Below, piece after piece: positions 17,565-27,000 of a DNA stretch of 64,000 bases. The DNA is from a virus: the IMG/VR virus record IMGVR_UViG_3300021356_000009, positions 17,926-81,925 of that record; one strand, given 5' to 3'. The position numbers and the translations under genes are program-made. Below the pieces are notes generated by a model. That model saw nothing but the letters and a program-made list of their open reading frames with translations. It did no database searches and had not been told where the DNA came from. Numbering within the stretch: the first letter of the stretch is position 1; every line of letters starts with the position of its first letter.

Positions 17565-18659
17565 TTAATTAATTCCAGCTAGACGTTTAATGTCCACGAC
17601 ATTATTATCGTCTGCCTTACTACTAACGTTAGTATTTTCTCTGTTGCCTGTTACTTCTTTGCCTTCTGTTAATGGTGCCTTCTGCTTTGCTGGAGTTTTA
17701 CCGTCGATAACTGCCGGTAGGTACTTATCAAACGATTCACGAAGTTTCTTCGTTTGAACACTTTCCAGTAAGTCTGTCATGATTTCGCGCTGGTCTTTTC
17801 CTAATGGACCTACCAACTCGTTCATAATTTTGTTGCGTTCTGCTGATTCAATTAGTTGCATTTTTTCTGCTTCTTTTGATTCAGCTAGTGCTTTTGCTTC
17901 ATCAGCTGCTGCTTTTGCTTCTGCAAGTTGTTGATCTTTAACATCTACAACTTTTAGTAGTTTAGCAGTTTCACTCTTTTCGTTAAGATAAGAGTTTGTA
18001 TATTCTGAAGCAAACGCTTCGAATAACTTACGACCGAAGTCGTTTTGACGTGCAGTGTCAATGTCTTCTTTAAGAGCTGTAATTTCATTTTTCAATGTGT
18101 TTTGTACAGTTTCAGAAACCATTTTTGCACTGCGTTCAATGAACTTAGCTTTTACTTTGTTAATATGCTCTTTACCTTCGCGGATTAGGCGTACCTTAGT
18201 TTCGGCTAAATCTTTTTTGTCGATATCAAATTCTGCAATTTCTTTAGCTAGAGCCTCTACAACAAATTCTTCTAGTTTGGCAAAGTTTTCCGCCATTCTA
18301 ACTTGATCTTCGTGTAGTTCGTTAATTTCTTTACCTAGCTGCTCCATTACAAAACCTTTAAGTAGATCTGCATTTTCACGCTGAGCAACAGCATATTTTG
18401 CTTTTGCTTCAGCTAATTGTGCGCGATCTTCTACAAATTCTGCAACTTCTGCTGTTAGTTTTTCAGAAACCATTGCATCGATTGCTTCAACCATAGTTGC
18501 CTTGTCATGCTCGTATTTTTGAGCAAATTCCTCACGGAGTTCGGCAGTTACAGCTAAACGATTCTCTTGAATCTTAGCATTCCATGCTTCTTCGATTTGA
18601 GCTCTGATGTCTTCGGAAACTACGTCATTTTCAAATAGTGTCTTCAGTGCATCTATCAT
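17565..18659 (-). CDS. 22: Prohead core scaffolding protein gp22
   Basis: Highly charged, alpha-helical protein with long predicted coiled coils rich in Glu/Lys/Ala throughout residues 15-290, as expected for the T4-type internal scaffold that gp21 later degrades. I chose ATG 18659 (MIDALKTLFENDVVSED...; 364 aa) because AAGGAG stands six bases upstream. A GTG at 18677 in the same frame would overlap the gp21 stop and has no better ribosome-binding site. Its place between gp21 and gp23 is the canonical T4 order. The C-terminal ~50 residues (KTPAKQKAPLTEGKEVTGNR) are polar and probably flexible. Confidence 0.9.
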   Translation of the reverse strand: MIDALKTLFENDVVSEDIRAQIEEAWNAKIQENRLAVTAELREEFAQKYEHDKATMVEAIDAMVSEKLTAEVAEFVEDRAQLAEAKAKYAVAQRENADLLKGFVMEQLGKEINELHEDQVRMAENFAKLEEFVVEALAKEIAEFDIDKKDLAETKVRLIREGKEHINKVKAKFIERSAKMVSETVQNTLKNEITALKEDIDTARQNDFGRKLFEAFASEYTNSYLNEKSETAKLLKVVDVKDQQLAEAKAAADEAKALAESKEAEKMQLIESAERNKIMNELVGPLGKDQREIMTDLLESVQTKKLRESFDKYLPAVIDGKTPAKQKAPLTEGKEVTGNRENTNVSSKADDNNVVDIKRLAGIN

Positions 18660-18673
18660 TACATTCTCCTTGT

Positions 18674-19297
18674 TCACTGGAGTTTGTTGATTATGTTAAT
18701 CAACGATTCTTTTAAGTATTTTTGTGCCTTGTCATCATGTTTTGTTGCCTGAGCTAATTCGTATGCCTTATATCCGCCACGAGCATTCATTAAATGTTCG
18801 TAGATTGGTGTTGGGTATGCACCAGGGGCGCTTGGTTGTGCCACAACGTCCACAGTGATTATTTCAAAGTCCGATACTTCACCGGACCCATCTTCTCTTA
18901 CGTTACCAGATCCCCTAGAGGAGACACCTAGTTTAACTCCGCTTTCAAGCATTGTTTTAACTAACTGTCCCATAGGGGTTGGTAGAATTTTTAACTTGCC
19001 GTATCCGTTAGCATCGTCCATCCAAGTTTCAGATATCATATGACTAACACGATCTAAGTTAATATTAAGTCCTTCAGGATGATCAACTTCTCCGAGAACA
19101 CTATATCCTCCATTAATTTGATCATTGAGAGTTTTGACAGCCCTGCCAATTTCATTTACAGGATATACACGCTGGTTAGCATTACGTATACCACCTTGAA
19201 TGATAATGCCCTTCATATAAAGGTCTTTACCTTCATTAGCAGACTCTACAACCATCTTAGCCTGGTCGAATGTCAAGTTCTCTCGTAAGTTTTTCAT
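18674..19297 (-). CDS. 21: Prohead core protease gp21
   Basis: Serine-type prohead maturation protease of the T4 gp21 family (herpesvirus assemblin-like fold), 207 aa. The conserved histidine region GEVDHPEG (His73) and the serine region LGVSSRGSG (Ser126/Ser127) are visible. They are followed by the family block FEIITVDVVAQPSAPGAYP (~144-162). It cleaves scaffold and capsid proteins after L/I-x-E inside the prohead. It stands between the acidic core protein (10 bases upstream) and gp22. Which of the two adjacent serines is the nucleophile cannot be decided without alignment. Confidence 0.95.
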   Translation of the reverse strand: MKNLRENLTFDQAKMVVESANEGKDLYMKGIIIQGGIRNANQRVYPVNEIGRAVKTLNDQINGGYSVLGEVDHPEGLNINLDRVSHMISETWMDDANGYGKLKILPTPMGQLVKTMLESGVKLGVSSRGSGNVREDGSGEVSDFEIITVDVVAQPSAPGAYPTPIYEHLMNARGGYKAYELAQATKHDDKAQKYLKESLINIINKLQ

Positions 19298-19307
19298 ACC
19301 CTAGTCC

Positions 19308-20297
19308 TTACTTTGCTCTACGGCTGTCACCGTTGAGTGGGCTGTCTGCATCAGCTTTTGATGGAGCAGCACCTTTTTTCTCAGCACCGTGTCCTGGCTC
19401 AGTTTTACCAGCTTTTGCTGCTTTACCGCCTGGAACATTAACGTTACCTGCTGTTTCGTCTTTTGCGTTTAGATCACCTAAGCCTGCGTGGTCGCCTGCT
19501 TCGTTGTCTTTACCTTGTGCAATGTTTGCTGTAGTTCCGCCCATATCGTTTTTGCCTGCAACTACTGATTTTGAGTTTGCACCGTTGTCTCCCATTTTAC
19601 CAAATCCTGGATACTGGTCGCCACCGATTTTTTCTACATACTCACGCATTTCTTCAGCTGCTGACTTTGGCTGCTTTGATTCTTCGACTTCATCTTCTTC
19701 GTCTTCATCTTTGTCAGCTTCAAACGCATATGCTTCTTCTTCAGGCTTGTCCATGTCCATGTCCATGTCCATATCGCCTTCGTCGTCACCTTCGTCGTCG
19801 TCACCTTTGTCGTCGCCCATCATAGCTGCAAACTCATCTTTAAGCGCATCAAGTGCTGCTTCAAGATCGTCAAGTGCTGCTTCTGCGCCTTCAGGGGCAT
19901 CGCCTTCATCACCTGGTTCTTCATCACCCATATCGCCAAGCTCTTTTTCTAGCTCATCGGTTGGATCTGCTTCCATTGCTACTGGCTCATCCATAAACTC
20001 GTCTAGATCTTCGTCTGACTCATCTACTTCTTCGTCTGTTGCTTCATCAAGGTCTTCGTCTGACTCGTCTACTTCTTCGTCAGCTGCTTCGTCTAGATCT
20101 TCATCTGACTCATCAACTTCTTCTTCTGACTCATCTACTTCTTCGTCAGTTGTTTCTTCAACTTCTTCGTCCTCTAAAAGACCTTCGTAAATTTCTCTTG
20201 ATTTTTCTACCACAATCTCGTGGAATAGTTCTTCAGCACCTTCTTTATCTTCGTTGATTAGGCGCTCAAGCATTTCTTCAAATTTGTTTGTTGACAT
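19308..20297 (-). CDS. Acidic prohead core protein (gp68-like)
   Basis: The N-terminal 45 residues (KFEEMLERLINEDKEGAEEL, then a VEKSREIYEGLL motif) match the small core protein found upstream of gp21 in marine T4-like phages, which corresponds to T4 gp68 by position and helical pattern. The rest is extraordinarily acidic: repeats of the type DEEVDESDEDLDEA (~50-105), then Asp/Glu-rich segments with an MDMDMDMDK tract, then a Gly/Asn/Lys-rich tail. Shine-Dalgarno TAGGAGAAAGC precedes ATG 20297. The acidic domain may mimic DNA or fill the prohead before proteolysis (inference). Confidence 0.65.
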   Translation of the reverse strand: MSTNKFEEMLERLINEDKEGAEELFHEIVVEKSREIYEGLLEDEEVEETTDEEVDESEEEVDESDEDLDEAADEEVDESDEDLDEATDEEVDESDEDLDEFMDEPVAMEADPTDELEKELGDMGDEEPGDEGDAPEGAEAALDDLEAALDALKDEFAAMMGDDKGDDDEGDDEGDMDMDMDMDKPEEEAYAFEADKDEDEEDEVEESKQPKSAAEEMREYVEKIGGDQYPGFGKMGDNGANSKSVVAGKNDMGGTTANIAQGKDNEAGDHAGLGDLNAKDETAGNVNVPGGKAAKAGKTEPGHGAEKKGAAPSKADADSPLNGDSRRAK

Positions 20298-20343
20298 TGC
20301 TTTCTCCTATAAATGTATTATCCTATGGCTAGGCTGTCAATAG

Positions 20344-20350
20344 TATTTAA
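20344..20350 (-). promoter_or_regulatory. Late-promoter-like element TTAAATA
   Basis: Followed by CTATT, as is the element at 13507-13514. It would give a ~41-nt leader for the acidic core gene. A TTGACA hexamer lies just downstream, but without a well-spaced -10 box. Confidence 0.4.
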
Positions 20351-20373
20351 CATTATGAGGGAAATATGCGTAG

Positions 20374-20398
20374 AAATAGGCTCAAAACGAGCCATTTT
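20374..20398 (-). terminator. Probable terminator hairpin after the radical SAM gene
   Basis: The stem GGCTC / GAGCC with loop AAAAC is flanked by near-complementary AAAT/ATTT. The following T tract is short, so termination may be partial. The 131-bp gap 20298-20428 holds this hairpin and the late-like element and no gene. Confidence 0.5.
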
Positions 20399-20428
20399 GC
20401 TTAATCTAAAGGTATTTACCATATAGAT

Positions 20429-21487
20429 TTAATCATTATACACTAGTTTTTTATGAAAAAAGTCATTTATTCTTTGTTGCTCTACACCTTTTGAGCATGA
20501 TTGTAAGCAACGATAGCATACATTTTCTTTACTTGTAAAACTTTTTGGCAAATAATTTACAAAAAAATCATGTTCTAATAAGTTTTTAAAATTATTTGTT
20601 TGCAGATCATTAAAATTCTTTCCGTAAAGTTTTTCTATATTTTTCCACCATTCTAAAAAATTAGATCTCTTTGCAACATAATGGGAATGAAAATAACAAC
20701 AAGGCCATAATTTTCCTACTTCGTCGATATACAAATACCCGTCTGCTACAGTTCTACAATTGATTTCTTGTAAAGCATATGTTTGTTTTTGATATTGATT
20801 TATTTTTGTTTTATCTGCTGTAGTAGCAGGAGCAAGATTTACAATGTTTTTTGATTTATTAATTTTATTTTTATATGCTGTTGGAAGAACTTTTACATCT
20901 GGTAATACCCATCTTGTACTCGCTATACTTTCAAATTTTTTAAATCCTAAACTATTAGCTAATATTTCAGCTTCCTTAACTTGATGTTCATTGTGTTTAA
21001 ATTTAATAAATTTCCAAGTTGCAAAACCTCCAGCTTTTATAAAAACTTTTGCATTACTTATAATTTTATCATAATCTGTGTTTATCCTATATAAATGATT
21101 TGTGTCATCTAACCCATCTATACTAAATGTTACATTTATGTTTTTGTGTTTTCCTATGTTGTGCCAAAATTCATAATTTTTTGCACTACCGTTTGTGTGT
21201 ATGTTTACTTCTTTGTATTTTTTTGCTGCAAATATAATAATTCTTTCTGCATCAGGATGAGCAATTATATCTCCTACAGTGCCGCAAAAATCTGCACTAA
21301 TATGTGTTGTATGATTTAATAATTGTTCGCTTATAGATACAAATTTTTCGTAACTTAGATTTTTTAATTCTATATTGTCACTAAGTTTACTTGTGCCATA
21401 ATTATGTCTGGCACACAGCGGACAACCTGCATTACAATAGCTAGTTATTCCAAACTCAATCTGTGTTATATTGTCTAATGAAATCAT
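20429..21487 (-). CDS. Radical SAM protein with C-terminal auxiliary cysteine cluster
   Basis: The 352-residue protein has the canonical [4Fe-4S]/S-adenosylmethionine motif C18-x3-C22-x2-C25 (SYCNAGCPLC). It then shows radical-SAM barrel landmarks: HISADFCGTVGDIIAHP (~80-100), NIHTNGSAKN and VTFSIDGLDDTNHLYR. The C-terminal part has C244, C263-C264 and a C324-x2-C327-x3-C331 cluster, resembling the SPASM/twitch auxiliary-cluster domains of peptide- or protein-modifying enzymes. It overlaps the upstream 192-aa gene by 32 bases, so the two are probably translationally coupled. The substrate is unknown. Its position among head genes suggests modification of a virion or host peptide, or of a surface sugar (speculative). 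Confidence 0.85.
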   Translation of the reverse strand: MISLDNITQIEFGITSYCNAGCPLCARHNYGTSKLSDNIELKNLSYEKFVSISEQLLNHTTHISADFCGTVGDIIAHPDAERIIIFAAKKYKEVNIHTNGSAKNYEFWHNIGKHKNINVTFSIDGLDDTNHLYRINTDYDKIISNAKVFIKAGGFATWKFIKFKHNEHQVKEAEILANSLGFKKFESIASTRWVLPDVKVLPTAYKNKINKSKNIVNLAPATTADKTKINQYQKQTYALQEINCRTVADGYLYIDEVGKLWPCCYFHSHYVAKRSNFLEWWKNIEKLYGKNFNDLQTNNFKNLLEHDFFVNYLPKSFTSKENVCYRCLQSCSKGVEQQRINDFFHKKLVYND

Positions 21488-22034
21488 TTATATCTACAGT
21501 GCTATAATTACTATTATTTAATTCGGGCGGATGAAACGAGTTTTCATGCACAACTCTTACATATTGTATATTAGAATTTTCATTAATTACAACTCTTGTT
21601 TGCCGTAGCCAGTTTCCATAGTACGTTGCGGATGCATCGGGAGGTTTATAATTTTTTGTTCCTGCAAATATGTTGTTTATTTTATTGTTTATTCCTTGAT
21701 AGTCAAAACCTAAAATATATATTTTTTCGTGTTTATGTTGACTTGCAAGCCATAAAGATGTAGGCCCACTTGACCAACCTTTGCTAGGTTCAAAATAATT
21801 TAATTTTTTAAATTCGCTGTATCTTTTATTGTAATTTGTATAGACTTTGTTTTCAAGATGAAATCCGTTGTTACAAATTTCTAAAACCATTTTAGGATCT
21901 ACAGCAACTAGATAATGCGGTTTAAACGATCTGTACACAGCATTGCAAGCGTATACTGTGCCTATTTGTTTTAGTTTTTCAAGATCAATAGGAGTACGAC
22001 TCGTACCGTTTCCTACCACGAAACCTATGCTCAT
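21456..22034 (-). CDS. Rossmann-like protein, possibly MptE/DUF115-like glycosyltransferase-fold (192 aa)
   Basis: It begins GFVVGNGTSRTPIDLEKLK, a glycine-rich loop after a first beta strand, followed by a Cys-Asn-Ala turn (VYACNAVYRSF), LVAVDPKMVLEI, GWSSGPTSLWLAS and IYILGFDYQG. This alternating strand/helix pattern and the N-terminal GNG.S resemble MptE-like/DUF115 proteins and nucleotide-sugar enzymes, and similar proteins occur near gp20 in marine T4-like phages. No metal-binding DxD is evident. It is 19 bases after the 81-aa gene and overlaps the radical SAM gene, suggesting a shared pathway. The function is not established. Confidence 0.5.
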   Translation of the reverse strand: MSIGFVVGNGTSRTPIDLEKLKQIGTVYACNAVYRSFKPHYLVAVDPKMVLEICNNGFHLENKVYTNYNKRYSEFKKLNYFEPSKGWSSGPTSLWLASQHKHEKIYILGFDYQGINNKINNIFAGTKNYKPPDASATYYGNWLRQTRVVINENSNIQYVRVVHENSFHPPELNNSNYSTVDINDFIRQYNTD

Positions 22035-22053
22035 ATTGTAATTATTTTTTTAT

Positions 22054-22299
22054 TTAAACAGCAGCTTCAGCATTGGCACTAATGCCATACATCTGTCTTA
22101 CAAAATCAAGTTCTTTTGATTTTTCTTCGTTATGGAATTCGCTTGCTTTGCGAATTTTGTTTATTTGTTTTAATGAAAGTCTTGTTTTACGTGAATCGTC
22201 ATAATCAAGAGATGTTTCATCGTCTTTGAGATCGACGCTTTTGTCCTCAATTGGCTCTAATGTTTCTTTATCAAAGTAATATAGTTCACGTAGTATCAT
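22054..22299 (-). CDS. Small charged head-operon protein (81 aa, gp67 position)
   Basis: MILRELYYFDKETLEPIEDK opens an acidic N-terminal half. The second half (DDSRKTRLSLKQINKIRKAS) is basic and helical, with the pattern TRL.LKQINKIR common to a small protein following gp20 in marine T4-like phages. The length and place, directly after the portal gene, match T4 gp67 (prohead core), but I see no strong sequence proof. An exact TATAAATA overlaps the end of gp20 only five bases upstream of the ATG. Confidence 0.55.
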   Translation of the reverse strand: MILRELYYFDKETLEPIEDKSVDLKDDETSLDYDDSRKTRLSLKQINKIRKASEFHNEEKSKELDFVRQMYGISANAEAAV

Positions 22300-22304
22300 A
22301 TAGT

Positions 22305-22312
22305 TATTTATA
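22305..22312 (-). promoter_or_regulatory. Perfect TATAAATA late element over the gp20 stop
   Basis: Exact match to the T4 late promoter. It overlaps the gp20 stop codon and ends five bases before the ATG of the 81-aa gene, so a start at the usual distance would fall on the A of that ATG (a leaderless message). Otherwise it serves only downstream genes or is fortuitous. Confidence 0.55.
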
Positions 22313-24050
22313 CCGTTTGGTCAGTTGTTTCGGGTGCAGGTGTAGCTTCGCCGCCAGTTACAGTTTCAGGAGCAGCTCCTTCTCCGCCGTCCATGCCGCC
22401 TTCTGCATCTGGAATTTCTTCTTCGCCGGCGCCTATATCTGCACCTATACCTGCGCTGCTTATTCCAGCACCGCGCATTTCACCAGCTGCATCTGTTTCT
22501 GGTAACTCTAGATTTTCATCGTTTTCTTCACGCCACAAACGTTCGTTTTCGGCTATTTCTTGATCTGTCATTCCTAAGAATCGTTTCATTGCAAAACGAT
22601 TTGATATAAATGGAATAGCACTCATTGTTTGGAATGTTGGTATACGTGCATTATCTACTTCACTTTGTCTATATGCTGCAAAGTTTTGTGGAGGCTGGAA
22701 TTTTAAATCAAACATTGCTGTATCAATGTTTGCACCTTTTTCTAGTAGATAACGTTTAAATTCTTGATTGAATTCTTCTGCAACTAGTCCTTGAAGTCTT
22801 TTACAGTATTCATTAAATCTAAGTTCCTGTATGTAAGCTGTGCCGACTCGTCCGTCATTATACTGCGAATTTGCATCGTCAGCGCCTGTAGGCAAGTAAC
22901 TACTAGGAATTCGTAAACCACGTACGAGCTTATTAGTAAAATATCTAAGATCATCAATTTCGCCAAGATTTGTTCCTCCAGGTAATGTTTCTACTTTTGA
23001 GCCGCGGCCTTCAGCTGTTTGTGGGAAAAAGTAATCTTCGTTGATTGATAGCGGATTATAACTTGAGTCTATGACATTAGTGCCGCCGCCTGTCTTGGAT
23101 GGGATTCGTCTTTGATGTATTTCCGTTTTTACACGCTCCACAAATTGCATAGCAAGGTGTGAAGGCATATTGCCCACATCAACGTAGAATACTCTTCTTT
23201 CTGGTGCTCTTTGAACACGGTAGATAATTATTGCATCTTCAAGCAATTCTTTTTGTTTGAATACTTTAAATATCGTTTCTAATAGAGAATTACCAAAAGG
23301 AAAATTGTTATCTAGTCCTTCTGATAAACTTAAATGTATTACGTGTTCTGCATTTACTGCTATTTCTCCATCAGCTTCGTGGAACCTACTTCCTGCCTGC
23401 TTAGGATAATTGCCTACCATTCCTCTAACACCGCCTTGAATATAACCGTCGCCGCCGCCAGTTACATTTCCATTTGTTTGGAATGGTGTTGTAGCAACCA
23501 TATCCTTAAAGTTGATGTTAAAGTCTTTAATTATATATTGTTCAGGTCGTTTGCCTTCTGACTCATTAACAACAATACGTAAAACATTTGCAGGGTCAAC
23601 ATAAAACCACTTTTTTGTTTCCGGATCTCTAATAAAAAATGCATCGCCATATTTAAAAATGTTACGCATAATACGGAACAGTCTTGTTTCAAAACTTTGT
23701 AGTTTGTTCCACTGTTTTAGATACTGTTCTAAAATTGTAATTTCTGTATTTGTTGCTTTTGTATTAAAATTTAGTTGAAAACTTAAATTTGTTTCTCCGT
23801 GTTTTTGACTACAAAATTCAGCTAAAATGTCTAATGCTGCATTTACTTCTGAATCTAAATCCATAGTATTATACTGTCCGTATCTTTCAACACGGTTAGG
23901 TGATCCAGTGTATACATCTGGCAAATACGAAGAATAATTTGATCTTGCTGGTCCTGGTTGGCTGCCATTGCGAGGACTACCTAACGGACCATAAGATCCA
24001 TCGCCGCCATTTCCTGTTGGTACTGGAGTAAAATATTTCTTCCAACTCAT
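22308..24050 (-). CDS. 20: Portal vertex protein gp20
   Basis: A 580-residue portal protein of the T4 gp20 family, forming the dodecameric head-tail connector and packaging channel. Recognisable stretches are VERYGQYNTMDLDSEVNAAL (~53-72), FRIMRNIFKYGDAFFIRDPE, AIIIYRVQRAPERRVFYVDV, RRIPSKTGG...DSSYNPLSINEDYFFP, GGTNLGEIDDLRYFTNKL and LRIPSSYLP. The C-terminal ~70 residues are Gly/Ala/Glu-rich and of low complexity. The gene abuts the tape measure gene upstream (ends 24051), so the head genes may be read through from it. Confidence 0.97.
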   Translation of the reverse strand: MSWKKYFTPVPTGNGGDGSYGPLGSPRNGSQPGPARSNYSSYLPDVYTGSPNRVERYGQYNTMDLDSEVNAALDILAEFCSQKHGETNLSFQLNFNTKATNTEITILEQYLKQWNKLQSFETRLFRIMRNIFKYGDAFFIRDPETKKWFYVDPANVLRIVVNESEGKRPEQYIIKDFNINFKDMVATTPFQTNGNVTGGGDGYIQGGVRGMVGNYPKQAGSRFHEADGEIAVNAEHVIHLSLSEGLDNNFPFGNSLLETIFKVFKQKELLEDAIIIYRVQRAPERRVFYVDVGNMPSHLAMQFVERVKTEIHQRRIPSKTGGGTNVIDSSYNPLSINEDYFFPQTAEGRGSKVETLPGGTNLGEIDDLRYFTNKLVRGLRIPSSYLPTGADDANSQYNDGRVGTAYIQELRFNEYCKRLQGLVAEEFNQEFKRYLLEKGANIDTAMFDLKFQPPQNFAAYRQSEVDNARIPTFQTMSAIPFISNRFAMKRFLGMTDQEIAENERLWREENDENLELPETDAAGEMRGAGISSAGIGADIGAGEEEIPDAEGGMDGGEGAAPETVTGGEATPAPETTDQTV

Positions 24051-27000
24051 TTATAGACCCCTTTGAAGATCACCATTTTTAAGAGCTTTTGCACTATCTT
24101 TATGATAATCTCTACTTTCTTGTAATACTGTTAATATGCTTCTCAATGTAGTATTTAACCGATCTGCTGTTTCTGAGCTCATTCCTGAACCACCACTGTT
24201 ACCTATAACATCTGCTGCTGCAACACCAGTTCCGCCTCCAAGCACTCCTTTGTTATCTTCTGACAATACATCATTTAAGTCACCTAAAACATCAACTAAA
24301 CGTTCCATCGCTGTAGCATAATTGTTTAAGTTTTCAGCATTAAGACTATTTAATAATGATAACTTTGACTCAAAGCCTGTTACATCACCAACAGCTTGCA
24401 TTCCAACTGCAACATCGTTAAACTTAGCTGCGGAATTTAAAATTAAATCTAATTGTTCACTAGCACTATCACTGCCAAAAATAGATGAAAAAATACTAGT
24501 ATCCTGAGTAGTTCCGCTTAATTCAGCTGCTTTGTCTTGTAACCTTTTTAGTCCGTCTAAGAATGGAATAACTGTATTATCAATTACCTGTTCCATTCCG
24601 TCTAAGCCGCCTGACTTGTCGGTTCCTTCCGTAAAATCATTCCAGAACTGCGGCATTAATGTTTTCATTATTTCCCCAGCTTCGAATGCTATATTGTCTA
24701 ATGATTTTAAATCAAGATTACCGCCAATTGAAACATTTGAAAGAGCAGACATTGCTTCTGTAAATGCAATAACTCCTTCAGCAGCAGTTTTTACACCAAC
24801 TACATCAATTGTATGTTTTGCAAATTCTTGTATGTCTTTAAAAGGAATCGGATCTTTTTCAGCACCAAAGAAACCTAATACTGCATCAGCAACTGCTCCT
24901 ACAACAGACCCTGCTCCTGATTTAGCAGAAGCAACGCCTGCTGCACCCATTGCATTACTAAATGCTACTAAAGCTTCTGCATTTGCTTTTACCTTTGTTG
25001 CATCAACTGTATACGAAGCAAATTTTACAACATCTTCCATTGGGTTAGATTTTTCACCAAACAATGAAGCTAAGCCGCCAGCAATACCACTTACTAATGA
25101 ATTTAATCCTGCTGTTTTTTGATCTCCTGATGAAGCAGCCATTGCAGATTGGAATGCAATTAAAGCTTCTGAATTAGATTTTACTCTAGCTACATCAACA
25201 TCGTACCCGGCAAAGCGTACAAGTTTATCGATAGGATCTTCACCGCCAAATAATTTACCAAGACCTTCAGTAATACCTCCTATCATAGAGCCTATGCCAC
25301 TAGCAGCCGTCCCGGCTGCACTAGCTGCCATTGCATCGCTAAATGCTACCATCGCTTCTGCATTTGATTTTACTTTTGGTGCGTCAATATCTGCTTGACT
25401 AAATCTTACAAGTTTATCGATAGGATCTTCTGCACCAAATAACTTGCCTATTCCTTCAGTGATACCTCCTATCATTGATCCTAAACCAGCAACTGCTGTT
25501 CCTGCACCAAATGCAGCCATTGCTAGGCTAAGATCTATCATTCCACTGGCTGCTGCACTTAATGCTGCTCCGTCTAATTCTTCAAATGATTTTAATCCCT
25601 CAGTAAAGGTAGGAAGTGCTTTACCAGTTAACCAAGCAGCGGCTGCTATACCCGCACCTATTACAGTTATTGTTCCTGCAAGTATAGTTGCACCTACAAG
25701 TACTTGAGGATTTGCAAATGCTTTTAAGCCGGCAGCAGCACCTTTCATAACACCTGCACCCATTTGTCCTACAAAGTTACCTATACCCTTACCTGCATTT
25801 CCTGCCATTTTAGCTGCACCAGCACCTGATTTACCACCCCCTTTAGATGTAGGTGCAGTAGGCGATGCTCCGCCGCCGCCAAATAGTTTTCCTGCAACAC
25901 CCGAAACAGTATTTGTAATAGTAGATTTAAATGCGCCTGCTAAAGCACCTACAACTGCTTTTGCTGCAAACAGTGCTGCTATACCTCCAACAACTGCTGC
26001 GATTGTTCCCGGATTTTCAAATATAGCTTTTACACCGTCTAATAGAACTCCGCCTAAAGCACTAAAAATTTCACCATCTGCAAGTTTTTGGGCAAAGTTT
26101 CCTAGATAATCAATTACATTTACTAGTATATCCCCGAACTTTACAAGGGCTGTGCCTATAGCATCTGCAAGTCCGCTACGAATAAATGCATCTTCTAGCT
26201 TAGTTCTTACATTTAATAGATTTTGACTAAACTCTGAAAGACCTTTTGTAACGTCACTTCTTTTTTGTTGTTCTACTTGAGCTGCATTTGCATCTGCAAG
26301 ACGTTGAGTATATGTTCTTGCTTTAGCAACACTATCCATAAACTCACTAAATCCTGCTTGTCCTTGTAATTGCTGAACACCTGCTGCACCTAGATTATCT
26401 GCAAAGGCAACAATCTGAGGGGCTAGAGCTTTTAGTCTACGTTGATATTCTTCTTGGCTTATTTCGCCTCTTGCATTTGCTTCTGCAAGGTCGCTTAATC
26501 CTGGAACAACTGCTGCTAGTCGTCTACCAAAATCACTTTGTGCTACACCATCGCCTAGATCGGTCATTACATCTGCCATACCTTGGCCAAGCATACTAGA
26601 TGTATGCTGTGTGTTAAGTGTAAAGTTTTCAAGAGCATCGCCTTGAAGCCGGGCAGCTAAAACGTTAAAGTTTGCTGCTTGCATACGCCCATTAATTTCT
26701 TCTTGAATTTGTTTACGACTTTGACCAGTAACTTTTGCTAGTCTATCAACTTCTGTAAGATAATTTTGAGCGCCTGCTATAAGCTCTCTATCTGACTGTC
26801 CTCTTAATTTTCCTGACATTGCTTGCAAATTAATAAAACTTGCAAAGCCTTCGTTTACACCTTCTATTGTAAAGCCCATAGACAATAAGCCATTTTCTTG
26901 ACTTCGTAGTGTCTTAGATAGTTTACCAAATCTTGCTGCACCATCACTTGTTGTTGCACCTAAAAGACCCATACTAGATGCATTTGTTGCAACAATTTCA

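Noticed and set aside
19270-20190. 306-codon Ser-rich open frame on the plus strand
   Set aside because: It is a shadow of the acidic core gene: the Asp/Glu codons read in antisense give Ser-rich sequence.
20320-20343. Sigma70 promoter starting at TTGACA before the acidic core gene
   Set aside because: No -10 box at 16-18 bp; the nearest TAATAC is only 14 bp away, so the late-like element just upstream is the better candidate.
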